Positions 1 through 9,123 of a stretch of 64,000 nucleotides of DNA are shown here, one piece after another. The translations under genes were made by a program, and so were the position numbers. The notes below the pieces were generated by a model. That model searched no databases. It saw only the letters and a list, made by a program, of their open reading frames with translations, and was not told where the DNA came from. The stretch lies in NCBI GenBank assembly GCA_910587955.1, contig CAJUNN010000001.1:62001-126000 (forward strand), written 5' to 3'. Each line of letters begins with the position of its first letter. Positions within the stretch are counted from its first letter, which is position 1. The stretch is from an uncultured Lachnospiraceae bacterium (lineage in GTDB: Bacteria > Bacillota > Clostridia > Lachnospirales > Lachnospiraceae).

Positions 1-1485
1 CTGCAGCAACTTCTTTTTCGGATATTCCTGTTTGCAGAGGAGCAGAATGGGGAGGGGGAATTTCAGCTTAGAAAGGTGAAATTTCTGGGAATTCATTACT
101 ATCTTCTTCCGATCATTATTCTGGTGCTATGTTATCTTTTATGTTCTTTTCCTAATTACAAGCTGGGAGATTCCGCCATGTGCTGGGATCAGGCTGTGGC
201 AGGAGATTGGAATGACTGGGATCCCATTGGCTATATTTTCTTTTTGCGTTTGTGTTCGGAGGTATGGGATTCCTTTTGGATTGTCCGGATTCTTCAAAGC
301 ATTTTGTATATTTATATCTGCAATGCCGCGCTGGGACTTCTTGCCGGAAGGACGGGTTCCTTAAGAGCCTGTAAAGTATATGTAGCGGCTCATTCCGTGA
401 TACTTACGCCTTTTATTTATCTGCAGCTGACCTATAAGGATGTACTGTTTACCATGTCTTTGTTTGCCTTCAGTCTCTGCCTCTTATATGCCGGGTCTGG
501 GAAAGAGATAAGATGGAGAGATATGGCTGCGCTGTGCGGCTTTGGCTTAGTTGTCCTTTTATTCCGCCACGGCAGTATGGTTCCGGTGCTGGCAGGGGGG
601 CTTATCTTGTGCCTGGTTTTGTTCCTAAGGAAAAGGAAGAGGGAATGTTTGAAAACGGCAGGGACGCTGGTTGTCTTGTTTTTACTTAAATTTTTAATTG
701 TAGATTTGCTGGCATTTCAGATTCTTCATGCAAAAGAAAATCCGGGATATGTCAAGTATTCCCTTCCCATGGTCTTGGCAGGGGCTATGGCCAGTGATTC
801 GGAAGTGGAGCTGACAGAAGCGGAGAGAACGGTTATGGAGATTATTACACCTCTGGAAAAATGGCGGGAGAGCTATGCCAGGACAGGAAACGGTTACTGG
901 GCGGATCCGATTTCCCGGGATTGGAGTACCATCGGTAATGATATCCATAAGATTGATGATTATCAGCTGGGAGAGGCCCTGCTCCGGCTGAATTTCAGTC
1001 TGTTTAAGAGATACCCGGTTAAGTATCTAACGGTATTTTTTAACTGCAATTCCTTGGTTTGGGAGATGGGCCGTCCGGCGGACGGATATGAGTGGGCGCC
1101 GGTGGAGGGAGTGTGCTTTGAGTTTGCGGAAGGGTATCCCGGTGAGGAGGAGATGCCCAGGACTGCCATGACAAATCTGATGCTGCAGATTTCAAATGCC
1201 AGCAACCGGATTCCGATTCTCCGTTCCCTGACTTGGAGAGGAGGAATTTGGAGTTTTGGGATTTTGCTCTCTGCCATGCTTCTAATGTTGAAACGGAGGT
1301 GGAGGGATCTGGCGGCAGTTCTGCCTATCTTAACGAATCTGGCCATGCTTATGCTGGCTATGCCGGCTCAGGATCCCAGGTACATTCTGGGAGCGATTGA
1401 GTGCGGAATGTTTTTTGTGGTTTATGGAATTTTTGCGGGTAATATGAAGTATCAGCGCGATGATACAGAAAGAAAAGGAATATAG
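1..1485 (+). CDS. Partial polytopic membrane protein, DUF6020-like (5' end outside window)
   Basis: The frame is open from base 1, so the true start is probably upstream; a GTG at 76 lacks a clear ribosome binding site. The product has many hydrophobic segments, with an acidic loop (GDSAMCWDQ, then DWDP) after the first segment following position 76 and a later TYKD motif. The layout matches the 600-residue protein at 13467-15269: a basic/acidic linker, a membrane helix, a loop with acidic residues, a short KD motif and a hydrophobic C-terminus. The linker and helix encoded before and around base 76 align in position with that protein, which supports a truncated longer gene. GT-C-type glycosyltransferases carry a catalytic acidic residue in the first external loop, so a glycan-transfer role is plausible but inferred. 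The next gene starts 15 bases downstream. Confidence 0.7.
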   Translation: MQQLLFRIFLFAEEQNGEGEFQLRKVKFLGIHYYLLPIIILVLCYLLCSFPNYKLGDSAMCWDQAVAGDWNDWDPIGYIFFLRLCSEVWDSFWIVRILQSILYIYICNAALGLLAGRTGSLRACKVYVAAHSVILTPFIYLQLTYKDVLFTMSLFAFSLCLLYAGSGKEIRWRDMAALCGFGLVVLLFRHGSMVPVLAGGLILCLVLFLRKRKRECLKTAGTLVVLFLLKFLIVDLLAFQILHAKENPGYVKYSLPMVLAGAMASDSEVELTEAERTVMEIITPLEKWRESYARTGNGYWADPISRDWSTIGNDIHKIDDYQLGEALLRLNFSLFKRYPVKYLTVFFNCNSLVWEMGRPADGYEWAPVEGVCFEFAEGYPGEEEMPRTAMTNLMLQISNASNRIPILRSLTWRGGIWSFGILLSAMLLMLKRRWRDLAAVLPILTNLAMLMLAMPAQDPRYILGAIECGMFFVVYGIFAGNMKYQRDDTERKGI

Positions 1486-1499
1486 AAGGAGGCGGTACA

Positions 1500-3330
1500 T
1501 TGAAAAGAACATTTCGGCTCCCAGAAAAAGTAAAGGTTTGTTTTTTTCGCTGCCGCTTTTTTTATGCGGTTTTATGTTCGGCTATCTTGTTTGTGATGAT
1601 GGAGATTGCAAACCGCAATTCCAGGTTGTTTCAGATGGATTGGCGGATTAGCCTGGTAAATATCATTACCTATCTGATTGTGATAACAGCCTTATGGCTT
1701 ATGACGGGAAAATGGGGAACTGGCTGTGCCGTATGCAGTTTCCTGTTTACCGTATTTGGAATTATCAATTTGTATTCCCTTGATTTCCGGTGGATGCCCA
1801 TCTCTACAAGAGATATCCACAGTGTAAAAACTGCCTGGAACGTATTGGATGCATATCAGATAAGCCTGGATAAACGGGTTGTATTTGTCCTGGCCCTTGG
1901 AAGTGTATTGTTTCTCGGTTCGGTGTTTTTGTGGAATCTGGAGCGGGGAAGGAAAAAGAGGACACTTAAAATATGGGGCGTACAGATGGCAGGAGGCGCA
2001 GCAGGGATTGCATTATTTTTTTATGTGTGTTATTTTGGTCCCGGTTCCCTGATTCCCCAGGGAGGAATTGGGTGGACCTGGGAGGAGAGTTATCATAACT
2101 ACGGCTTTCTCGGCACTTCTGTGGAAGTGGCAAGCCAGTCCGTGAATAAAGTGAAACCGCCGGCGGGTTATTAAGGAAGAAATCATAGAAACCTGCCGGG
2201 CAGAGCTCCAGGGCAGGACGGTTCGGGAAACACCGGATATTATTTTAATTCTGAATGAAAGCTGGTATGATATTTCTTTGATTGCGGATTTGGAAACCAA
2301 TGAGCCTGTCAGCCCTTTTATGGATAACCTGGAAAACTGCATACGCGGTTATGCGGTAGTTCCCGGGCTCGGAGGAGGGACAAACTCTTCGGAGTATGAG
2401 CTGCTGACGGGCAATTCTTTGCAGCTCGTACCGGGGATTACACCCTTTTCTTCTTTAAATATGGCAAAGGAGGCTACGGTTGTAAATCTTTTGGAGGAGC
2501 AGGGCTATAGGACGGCAGCATTCCATCCGGCATCCGGTTCCAATTACAGCCGGAACCTTGCCTATCCGGATATGGGGTTTGACGGGATTTATTTTGCAAA
2601 GGACGTGGATGGACTGGAATTTTGGAAGCAGAGAGTTTCCTTTGCAACAGATGAGAGTGTCTTTACAATTTTGTCAGAGCTTTATGAGTCTGGATTGAAA
2701 GAAGGGAATAGCCCTTTATTTCTTTATAATCTTACGATCCAGAATCACGGGGGATATGCGCTGGTGACTGCGGATCAGGTGCCTCTACAGGTGACTGAGG
2801 GGCTGGAGGAGCTGGACGAATGGAGCCATTATGAGATCAACGAGTATCTGTCCTGTGTGAATATGACGGATCAGGCCTTTCAGGGCCTTACAGCCTATTT
2901 TGAGACAGTAGAGCGTCCGGTGATTATCTGTATGGTAGGCGATCACTGTCCCACGATTGCCCCTAAGTTTGTGAATAAGGAATTGACGGAAGAGGAAGAG
3001 CTGTTGTATCTTCACAGTACGCCTTTCATTATATGGTCCAACCAGGAATTGGAGGAGGAAGACTGGGGATTTCTTGGAATGCCCTGCTTGATGCCAAAGT
3101 TTCTGGATGTGGCAGGTGTGGGTCTGTCCCCTTATTACCGGTATATTGCAGAGGAGCTGGCTTTGGAGGTTCCGGTGGTAACTTCTTTTGGGGTTTATCA
3201 GGGAAAAGACGGTATTATTTATTCTTATGAAGACGAGACAGCTTATACAGAACAGGTAAATTCTTATCTGGCAATGGGATATTGGAATGCAACCGGGCAT
3301 TTGGAAGACCCGTTGTTTGACGTTCCGTAG
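1500..3330 (+). pseudogene. LtaS-like phosphoglycerol transferase/sulfatase-fold gene, split by a frameshift
   Basis: The first half (TTG start at 1500, GAAGGAGG just upstream) encodes membrane segments and ends at TAA 2172-2174. The second half continues in another frame, open from about 2155 to TAG 3330, with no ribosome binding site or sensible start. It carries the extracellular LtaS/sulfatase domain: ILNES at the domain start, GGGTNSSEY with the presumed catalytic Thr codon at 2380, NHGGY, and the metal-binding GDH at 2938-2946. The intact paralogue at 25000-26823 has the same order in a single frame. A +1 shift near 2155-2174 would restore a continuous protein of about 610 residues. LtaS and GacH-type enzymes transfer glycerol-1-phosphate from phosphatidylglycerol to surface polymers. 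It may be a real pseudogene or an assembly error; no slippery site is evident. Confidence 0.75.
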
Positions 3331-3358
3331 TAAATTGCAGGCAAAAGGGAAGAGAACT

Positions 3359-4846
3359 ATGCAGCTTAACAGAGAAAAAATTCAAAAAACAGTAACCGTT
3401 TCATGGCCGTTCCTAATTCTGGCCCTATATATTCTGCTGAACAGTATTCTCATTCTTCACCACGAGAATTGGCGGGATGAGGCACAGGCCTGGCAGATAG
3501 CAAAGCAGCTTAGCCTGCCGGATATTTTCAGGCAGCTGAAATATGAAGGACATCCCTGTCTTTGGTATCTGATTTTGTTTCCCTTCGCTAAACTGGGGTT
3601 TCCCTTTGGATGTATTGGTTTTATCAGCCTGTTTTTTATGGCCATTGCCGTATGGCTCATATTGAAGAAGGCGCCTTTTTGTATTCTGGTTAAAGTGCTG
3701 CTTGTGTTCAGTCCGTTCTTTGTCTACTATTATCCGGTGATTTCCAGAAGCTATTGTTTGATTCCTCCGCTTCTGGCCTGGCTGGCAGCGCTGTATCCCC
3801 GGAGAAAGGAAAAGCCGCTGTGGTACGGGGCTGCGCTGGCACTTTTGACACAGACCCATATTTTTATGATAGGTTTGTCTTTCCTTTTATCCTTTTCATG
3901 GTTCATGGAGACCGTTTTCGTATGGAGAAAGGAAAAGACAGGACATAAATTGCCGGTACAAAATATTCAGGGTCTGGGAATTTCCCTGGCAAGCGGTCTC
4001 TTTCTGATCTGGGAGCTGCTGGGAAGTGCGACGACCAATGCCAGTGTGGACGTACATATTTCTTCCTCTCTTTCTTCCAATCTTCATCGGATTAATGTGG
4101 CAAGCCAATGGGGGATGGATGAGCTTCTGAAAATGGGGGTGGACGATCCAACCTGGAAAATTTTGCGTCTCCTTCTTGTGGCAGGGGCGGTTGTTCTGCT
4201 TTTCTATTCCTGGAAGGAGGCGTCCATCTATATTGGAACCAGCGTGATGCAGGTTTTGATGTTTGCCTACATTTATCTGGCGTCCCCCCAGAAAGCCATG
4301 CTTCTGGCTCACGGGCTAGTCTTCGTTTTGTGGATTATTATGGAGGAGAAGAAAGAAGTCCGGATGTGGAAATGGTTTTGGCAGCTGGCTCTGGCGGTTC
4401 TGGCGCTTATGGCAACAAATGGCCATAAGCCGCTGATTTTAAATGATATGGATCAGGCATATTCGAGCTCTAAAGAGATGGCGGCTTATATTAGAGAGCA
4501 TGTGCCGGAGGATGTTCCCCTGATTGCTGCCAGTGATATTGCCGTGGAAGCCGCGGCGGCATATCTGCCGGAGCGGGTAATCTGGTACCCGATTACGGAG
4601 AATGCGGTTACCTTCCTGGTGTGGGATGGGGTACGGACCGGAAGTATCACCTATGAGGAGATGTTGGAGCGGGTGAAAAAACAATACCCGGATGCAAAGG
4701 AAATCTATTTCCTATGCGGAGAGGAGAATAATGTATCCGGCTGGGAAGAGCAGCTCCCCCAGATGCAGGAGTTGGTCCGCATGGAGGGAAATGCCTCCAA
4801 TGAGAGCGCAGTCTTGTATTATATACAAATGCCGGTTAGTAAATAA
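3359..4846 (+). CDS. GT39/PMT-like polytopic glycosyltransferase (GT-C fold)
   Basis: The protein has 495 residues with about ten hydrophobic segments and a hydrophilic C-terminal domain of roughly 120 residues. The first external loop carries ENWRDEAQAW followed by EGHPCLWYL, the acidic and His pattern of PMT/ArnT-like GT-C enzymes, which use polyprenyl-phosphate sugars as donors outside the membrane. The ATG at 3359 follows GGGAAGAG and clears the end of the upstream frameshifted gene, so it is preferred over an in-frame ATG at 3287. It probably adds one sugar to the exported glycan or another surface acceptor; donor and acceptor are unknown. Its 3' end overlaps the convergent gene on the minus strand by 11 bases. 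Confidence 0.75.
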   Translation: MQLNREKIQKTVTVSWPFLILALYILLNSILILHHENWRDEAQAWQIAKQLSLPDIFRQLKYEGHPCLWYLILFPFAKLGFPFGCIGFISLFFMAIAVWLILKKAPFCILVKVLLVFSPFFVYYYPVISRSYCLIPPLLAWLAALYPRRKEKPLWYGAALALLTQTHIFMIGLSFLLSFSWFMETVFVWRKEKTGHKLPVQNIQGLGISLASGLFLIWELLGSATTNASVDVHISSSLSSNLHRINVASQWGMDELLKMGVDDPTWKILRLLLVAGAVVLLFYSWKEASIYIGTSVMQVLMFAYIYLASPQKAMLLAHGLVFVLWIIMEEKKEVRMWKWFWQLALAVLALMATNGHKPLILNDMDQAYSSSKEMAAYIREHVPEDVPLIAASDIAVEAAAAYLPERVIWYPITENAVTFLVWDGVRTGSITYEEMLERVKKQYPDAKEIYFLCGEENNVSGWEEQLPQMQELVRMEGNASNESAVLYYIQMPVSK

Positions 4847-6350
4847 CAGACAGATGCAGGGTTGTTTTGCCGTACCATGCGGCGATGGTGGGATTGGGAT
4901 ATTCGGAAGGATCGGTGGAAAGGGACTGAGGATTCAGCAGGGGCGGACAGACAGAAAAATTTGGCACCCACACCTCGTCCACGCCGTCCACGGAAAGGAG
5001 AATGGTCCGGTTCAGGCTTTCGGCATGGTAGCTCTGGGCATACCCTTTCCATAATGAGTCAACGGCAGATAAAGAGGTAACTTGGTTTTTATCACTGAAC
5101 AGAAGAAGGCAGAGAAAGAAAATGCCCATAGACAGGCAGAAACTGCGGGAGCATTTTTGCCGAAACTCCTGTAAAACGCCAGGGAGCTTAAAGGTGGTAT
5201 CATAGCTGCGGCATTTTTCCGTAATCCATCCGGTGAAATAGACGAGATTTAGAAAGAGCAGCAGATAGTAAAACATCCGCATGATGTTTAAAGTGCGCTC
5301 ATAGATAATCACATGCCCCATGGAGTAAAGGGACGGCGTGTAGGAGGCGGCAATTAGGCAGAAAGAGAAAAGTGCCGGTATGCCGGGAAGTGGAAAATGA
5401 AAGTCTTTCTGATATAAAGCCCCAAAGAGAAAGGGAAAAAGAAGCAGGAGAAAGAATACAACATAAAGAGTTGTCCAGGAGCCGATGCCCTTTAAGGCAT
5501 AGAGAAAGGAATGGTAAACAGCCTCCAGAGGCTCCATGGAGTCAATCTGTTCTGCCATGCGGACTGCATTTCCGGGAGCGCTGGCGTTGATGCCCAGACC
5601 GGCCAGTGCAAGGAACAGGGGAAAGAAGCACAGAAGTCCCCGTTTGTTTTTGTACAGCAGGCTAAGTGCCGTCAGCAAGGCAATTAAAAGGGGGGTAAGG
5701 AGGGCTGTGACATAGTTCGCCCCTCCGGCGGTAAAGGACAGAAAACAGGCGGAAAGGAGACAGATGCCTTGGGTACTTTTTTTGGAGGTTTTCAAAAAGA
5801 GAAGAAGCACTGCCATAAGGAATATCATACAGCTGTGCATAAATACATAGTGAACCGCCCCATTATACCAGAAAAAGGCGGCGCCAGGAGAGTCCAGGAT
5901 TTGGATGGACAGTAATAGTACGGACAGAGCCAGGGAAACCCACATGCCTTTGTCCAGTTTTAGATAGAAAGTGAACAAAGTGCGGAAAAGGAAAAGGTGG
6001 CTTCCAATCAGCATTGCCAGCATGATCACGCAGGTAAGGGGATAGAGCCGTTCGCTGATCACGGCAGGCTGCAGGGCCATCAGGAAAATGGAGGAATAAG
6101 TTCCCTGCCAGGAATAATAGTAGGATTTCACTGTGTTCAGGGCCGCATGAATCACGGCAGGCAGAGAGCGGGTTTCCTTCCAGGCGAGATGTGCCTGAAG
6201 GCCAAAGGCGAAGTCGTCTCCGGCGGCGTGGGCATAAAGGCCGATGTGAAGAAGGGGAATCAGGCTGAGAATGAAAACAGCGGACAGAATCAGGCAGAGC
6301 CTGGAAGTTAAAGATAATGTTTGAAACCGCTTTTTTAAATGCTTTCTCAT
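4836..6350 (-). CDS. Polytopic membrane protein, DUF6056-like
   Basis: This is a 504-residue protein with a short basic N-terminus and about eleven hydrophobic segments. After the first helix comes the motif AGDDFAFG, an acidic pair at the position where GT-C enzymes keep their catalytic acid, followed by a loop containing YYYSWQGTYSS. The overall look is that of DUF6056 proteins, found in surface-polysaccharide loci. It is the only minus-strand gene in the first 23 kb and has its own promoter at 6392-6420; AGGGGG precedes the start. A role as a surface glycosyltransferase is inferred from topology and context; the family has no assigned reaction that I know of. Confidence 0.65.
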   Translation of the reverse strand: MRKHLKKRFQTLSLTSRLCLILSAVFILSLIPLLHIGLYAHAAGDDFAFGLQAHLAWKETRSLPAVIHAALNTVKSYYYSWQGTYSSIFLMALQPAVISERLYPLTCVIMLAMLIGSHLFLFRTLFTFYLKLDKGMWVSLALSVLLLSIQILDSPGAAFFWYNGAVHYVFMHSCMIFLMAVLLLFLKTSKKSTQGICLLSACFLSFTAGGANYVTALLTPLLIALLTALSLLYKNKRGLLCFFPLFLALAGLGINASAPGNAVRMAEQIDSMEPLEAVYHSFLYALKGIGSWTTLYVVFFLLLLFPFLFGALYQKDFHFPLPGIPALFSFCLIAASYTPSLYSMGHVIIYERTLNIMRMFYYLLLFLNLVYFTGWITEKCRSYDTTFKLPGVLQEFRQKCSRSFCLSMGIFFLCLLLFSDKNQVTSLSAVDSLWKGYAQSYHAESLNRTILLSVDGVDEVWVPNFSVCPPLLNPQSLSTDPSEYPNPTIAAWYGKTTLHLSVIY

Positions 6351-6391
6351 AGGTGAAATCCCCCTGGTCTGGTAATCATAGTAATAAAGTA

Positions 6392-6420
6392 ACTATAGCG
6401 AATCCGGTATGGTTTGTCAA
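6392..6420 (-). promoter_or_regulatory. Sigma-A promoter of the DUF6056-like gene
   Basis: Read on the minus strand there is TTGACA, a 17-base spacer and TATAGT. It lies 42 bases upstream of the start at 6350 and is divergent from the rfbB promoter. Confidence 0.75.
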
Positions 6421-6453
6421 ACAGATTGCATCGGTGGACCTTTCGGAAACTGG

Positions 6454-6482
6454 TTGCTCTTTTCACGCTTTGATGCTATAAT
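6454..6482 (+). promoter_or_regulatory. Sigma-A promoter of the rfbBAC glycan operon
   Basis: TTGCTC, a 17-base spacer and a perfect TATAAT end 38 bases before the rfbB ATG. This is probably the main promoter for the following plus-strand run of genes, which has no convincing terminator before 23.9 kb. Confidence 0.8.
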
Positions 6483-6520
6483 ACCAATAACTATCTACAA
6501 TTTTGGAGGAAAATAATCCC

Positions 6521-7603
6521 ATGAGAACGTATCTCGTTACCGGGGGAGCCGGTTTCATCGGTTCCAACTACATTCACTATATGTTCCGCAAGTACGGCGG
6601 AGACATCCGCATCATCAATGTGGACGCCCTCACTTATGCCGGAAACTTGGAGAATTTAAAGGATCTGGAGAATAATGAAAACTATATCTTTGTAAAAGCC
6701 GATATCCGGGACCGGGAGGCCATTGAAAAAATATTTGCAGCGTATGATATCGACCGGGTGGTTCACTTTGCGGCGGAGAGCCATGTGGACCGGAGCATAC
6801 GCAACCCGGAAATTTTTGTGGAGACAAATGTGCTGGGAACCCTGGTGATGCTGAATGCGGCGAAAAAAGCCTGGGAGCAGCCGGACGGAAGCTTTCCAAA
6901 GGACAAGCGCTTCCTGTATGTTTCCACAGATGAGGTATACGGTTCCCTGGAAGAGGGGGATACTTATTTCTATGAGACCACGCCCTTTGCTCCTCATAGT
7001 CCCTATTCGGCCAGCAAGGCGTCGGGAGATATGCTGACAAAGGCATACTGGGATACTTATAAATTCCCGGTGAATATCACCAGCTGCAGCAATAATTACG
7101 GCCCCTATCAGTTCCCAGAGAAACTGATTCCCTTGATTATCAACAACGCCCTCCAGGGCAAGAAGCTTCCGGTATACGGAGACGGAAAGAACGTCCGGGA
7201 CTGGCTGTATGTGGACGATCATGCCAAGGCCATTGACATGGTGCAGGAAAAGGGCCGCTTAGGTGAGCGCTACAACATCGGCGGTCACAACGAAAAGCAG
7301 AATATTGAGATTATCCATATCATCCTGGATACCCTTAAGGACATGCTTCCGGAAGGAGATCCCAGAAAGGCTCTGGTTACAAAGGATCTCATCACTTATG
7401 TGGAAGACCGCAAAGGCCACGATCGCCGGTATGCCATTGCACCGGATAAAATCAAGAAAGAGATCGGCTGGTATCCGGAGACCATGTTTGCCGACGGAAT
7501 CCGCCTTACCATCCAGTGGTTTTTTGAGCACGAAGAATGGATGAAGCATGTAACCAGCGGAGATTACCAGAAATATTATGAGGAAATGTATCAGGTAAAA
7601 TAA
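6521..7603 (+). CDS. rfbB: dTDP-glucose 4,6-dehydratase
   Basis: It converts dTDP-glucose to dTDP-4-keto-6-deoxyglucose, the branch point for dTDP-rhamnose and dTDP-4-amino sugars. The 360-residue protein is the usual family length. The N-terminal NAD-binding motif TGGAGFIGSNY, the catalytic STDEVYG and the YSASKASGD (YxxxK) motif are all present, as is NVRDWLYVDDH near residue 225. The ATG at 6521 sits behind GGAGGA and is chosen over an in-frame TTG at 6503, which overlaps that ribosome binding site. It is the first gene after the promoter at 6454 and is followed by rfbA and rfbC. Confidence 0.95.
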   Translation: MRTYLVTGGAGFIGSNYIHYMFRKYGGDIRIINVDALTYAGNLENLKDLENNENYIFVKADIRDREAIEKIFAAYDIDRVVHFAAESHVDRSIRNPEIFVETNVLGTLVMLNAAKKAWEQPDGSFPKDKRFLYVSTDEVYGSLEEGDTYFYETTPFAPHSPYSASKASGDMLTKAYWDTYKFPVNITSCSNNYGPYQFPEKLIPLIINNALQGKKLPVYGDGKNVRDWLYVDDHAKAIDMVQEKGRLGERYNIGGHNEKQNIEIIHIILDTLKDMLPEGDPRKALVTKDLITYVEDRKGHDRRYAIAPDKIKKEIGWYPETMFADGIRLTIQWFFEHEEWMKHVTSGDYQKYYEEMYQVK

Positions 7604-7617
7604 CATAGACAGCGCAT

Positions 7618-7645
7618 GGGGACAGACGCCGAAAGGACCTGTCCC
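7618..7645 (+). other. Small intergenic hairpin between rfbB and rfbA
   Basis: GGGACAG at 7618-7624 can pair with CTGTCCC at 7639-7645 around a 14-base loop. No T-run follows, so it is not a standard terminator. It may affect mRNA processing; the call is weak. Confidence 0.3.
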
Positions 7646-7683
7646 TCACGTGCGTTAAACCTAGAATGGAGGGCCATCATCTT

Positions 7684-8553
7684 ATGAAAGGTATTATCTT
7701 GGCAGGAGGAGCCGGAACCAGGCTGTATCCGCTGACCAAAGCGATTTCGAAACAGATTATGCCGGTGTACGACAAGCCGATGATTTATTATCCTCTGTCC
7801 ACGTTGATGCTGGCGGGAATCCGGGAGGTGCTGATTATTTCTACTCCCAGGGATCTGCCGGTGTTCCAAGAACTTTTGGGGGACGGATCCCAGCTAGGCA
7901 TGGAGATGCACTATGCGGTGCAGGAATCTCCAAGGGGGCTTGCGGACGCCTTTCTCATTGGGGAAACTTTTATCGGAAAAGATCATGCGGCCCTGGTTTT
8001 GGGAGATAATATTTTTTATGGACAGAGTTTTTCCCGGGTTTTGAAACGGGCGGCAGAGCAGGAGAGCGGTGCTACCATCTTCGGCTATTACGTGAAAGAT
8101 CCCAGGGAATACGGAGTGGTGGAGTTTGACGAGAGCGGCAAAGCGCTTTCCATTGAGGAGAAGCCTAAGAAGCCTAAATCCAACTATGCGGTTCCAGGTC
8201 TCTATTTCTACGATAATGATGTGGTGGAGATTGCCAAAAACGTGAAGCCCTCTGCCCGGGGAGAGATTGAGATTACCAGCATCAACAACGAATACCTCCG
8301 CCGGGGAATCTTAAAGGTGGAAACCCTGGGCCGGGGATTTGCCTGGCTGGATACGGGAAGCCATGATTCCCTTCTGGATGCGGCGGACTTTGTGGCTGCG
8401 TTCCAGAAACGGCAAGGGCTCTATATCTCCTGTATCGAAGAGATTGCCTACAAGCGGGGCTTTATTGATAAGGAGCAGCTCTTGAAGCTGGCACAGCCTC
8501 TTTTGAAAACTGCCTATGGACAGTATATGGTTGAGGTGGCCAACGGACTTTAA
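7684..8553 (+). CDS. rfbA: Glucose-1-phosphate thymidylyltransferase
   Basis: It makes dTDP-glucose from dTTP and glucose-1-phosphate, the entry step of the dTDP-sugar pathway in the cytoplasm. The 289-residue length is typical. The N-terminal nucleotide-binding signature [11 protein letters not shown] is followed by [11 protein letters not shown], and GDNIFYG and EEKPKKPKS are also present. The ATG at 7684 follows GGAGGGC and gives the normal RmlA N-terminus; an in-frame ATG at 7666 would overlap the ribosome binding site. It lies between rfbB and rfbC in one operon. Confidence 0.95.
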   Translation: MKGIILAGGAGTRLYPLTKAISKQIMPVYDKPMIYYPLSTLMLAGIREVLIISTPRDLPVFQELLGDGSQLGMEMHYAVQESPRGLADAFLIGETFIGKDHAALVLGDNIFYGQSFSRVLKRAAEQESGATIFGYYVKDPREYGVVEFDESGKALSIEEKPKKPKSNYAVPGLYFYDNDVVEIAKNVKPSARGEIEITSINNEYLRRGILKVETLGRGFAWLDTGSHDSLLDAADFVAAFQKRQGLYISCIEEIAYKRGFIDKEQLLKLAQPLLKTAYGQYMVEVANGL

Positions 8554-8571
8554 GCGAGGAGAGAAGAACAA

Positions 8572-9123
8572 ATGGGAAAGATTCAGGTAGAAACCTGCCC
8601 TATTGAGGGCTTGAAGATTATTACCCCCACGGTATTCGGCGATAAGCGGGGATACTTTATGGAAACCTATAATTACAATGATTTCAAAGAGGCAGGCATT
8701 GATATGGAATTTGTCCAGGACAACCAGTCTGCTTCCAAGAGAGGCGTGCTGCGGGGACTCCATTTCCAGATCTGCCATCCCCAGGATAAGATTGTCCGGG
8801 TGGTTAGTGGGGAAGTATTTGACGTGGCGGTAGATCTGCGGAAAGATTCTGCGACCTACGGGCAGTGGTATGGGGTGGTTCTCTCAGCAGAGAATAAGAA
8901 ACAGTTTTTTATTCCCAAGAACTTTGCCCATGGTTTTCTGGTGCTGTCGGAATATGCGGAATTTGCTTATAAATGTACGGATTTTTACCATGCTAATGAT
9001 GAAGGCGGAATTGCCTGGAACGATCTGGACATTGGCGTGGACTGGCCTATTCCTGAAGGAATGGAACTGATTATTTCCGAAAAGGATCAGAAATGGGGCG
9101 GCATAAAGGAGCTGAAAAAGTAA
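8572..9123 (+). CDS. rfbC: dTDP-4-dehydrorhamnose 3,5-epimerase
   Basis: It epimerises dTDP-4-keto-6-deoxyglucose at C3 and C5 to dTDP-4-keto-rhamnose. The 183 residues match the family. RGYFMETYN, the RGLHFQ motif with the catalytic His, a KIVRVVSGEVFDVAVDLR strand and FAHGFLVLSE are all characteristic. A GGAGAG ribosome binding site precedes the ATG. Its stop codon overlaps the ATG of the next gene (TAATG). The reductase RfbD that would finish dTDP-rhamnose is not encoded anywhere in the window. Confidence 0.95.
   Translation: MGKIQVETCPIEGLKIITPTVFGDKRGYFMETYNYNDFKEAGIDMEFVQDNQSASKRGVLRGLHFQICHPQDKIVRVVSGEVFDVAVDLRKDSATYGQWYGVVLSAENKKQFFIPKNFAHGFLVLSEYAEFAYKCTDFYHANDEGGIAWNDLDIGVDWPIPEGMELIISEKDQKWGGIKELKK

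Noticed and set aside
2278..3330. Separate gene starting with TTG at 2278
   Set aside because: That start falls inside the catalytic domain (after ILNES), has no ribosome binding site, and the frame is open upstream to 2155; it is the second half of the frameshifted LtaS-like gene.
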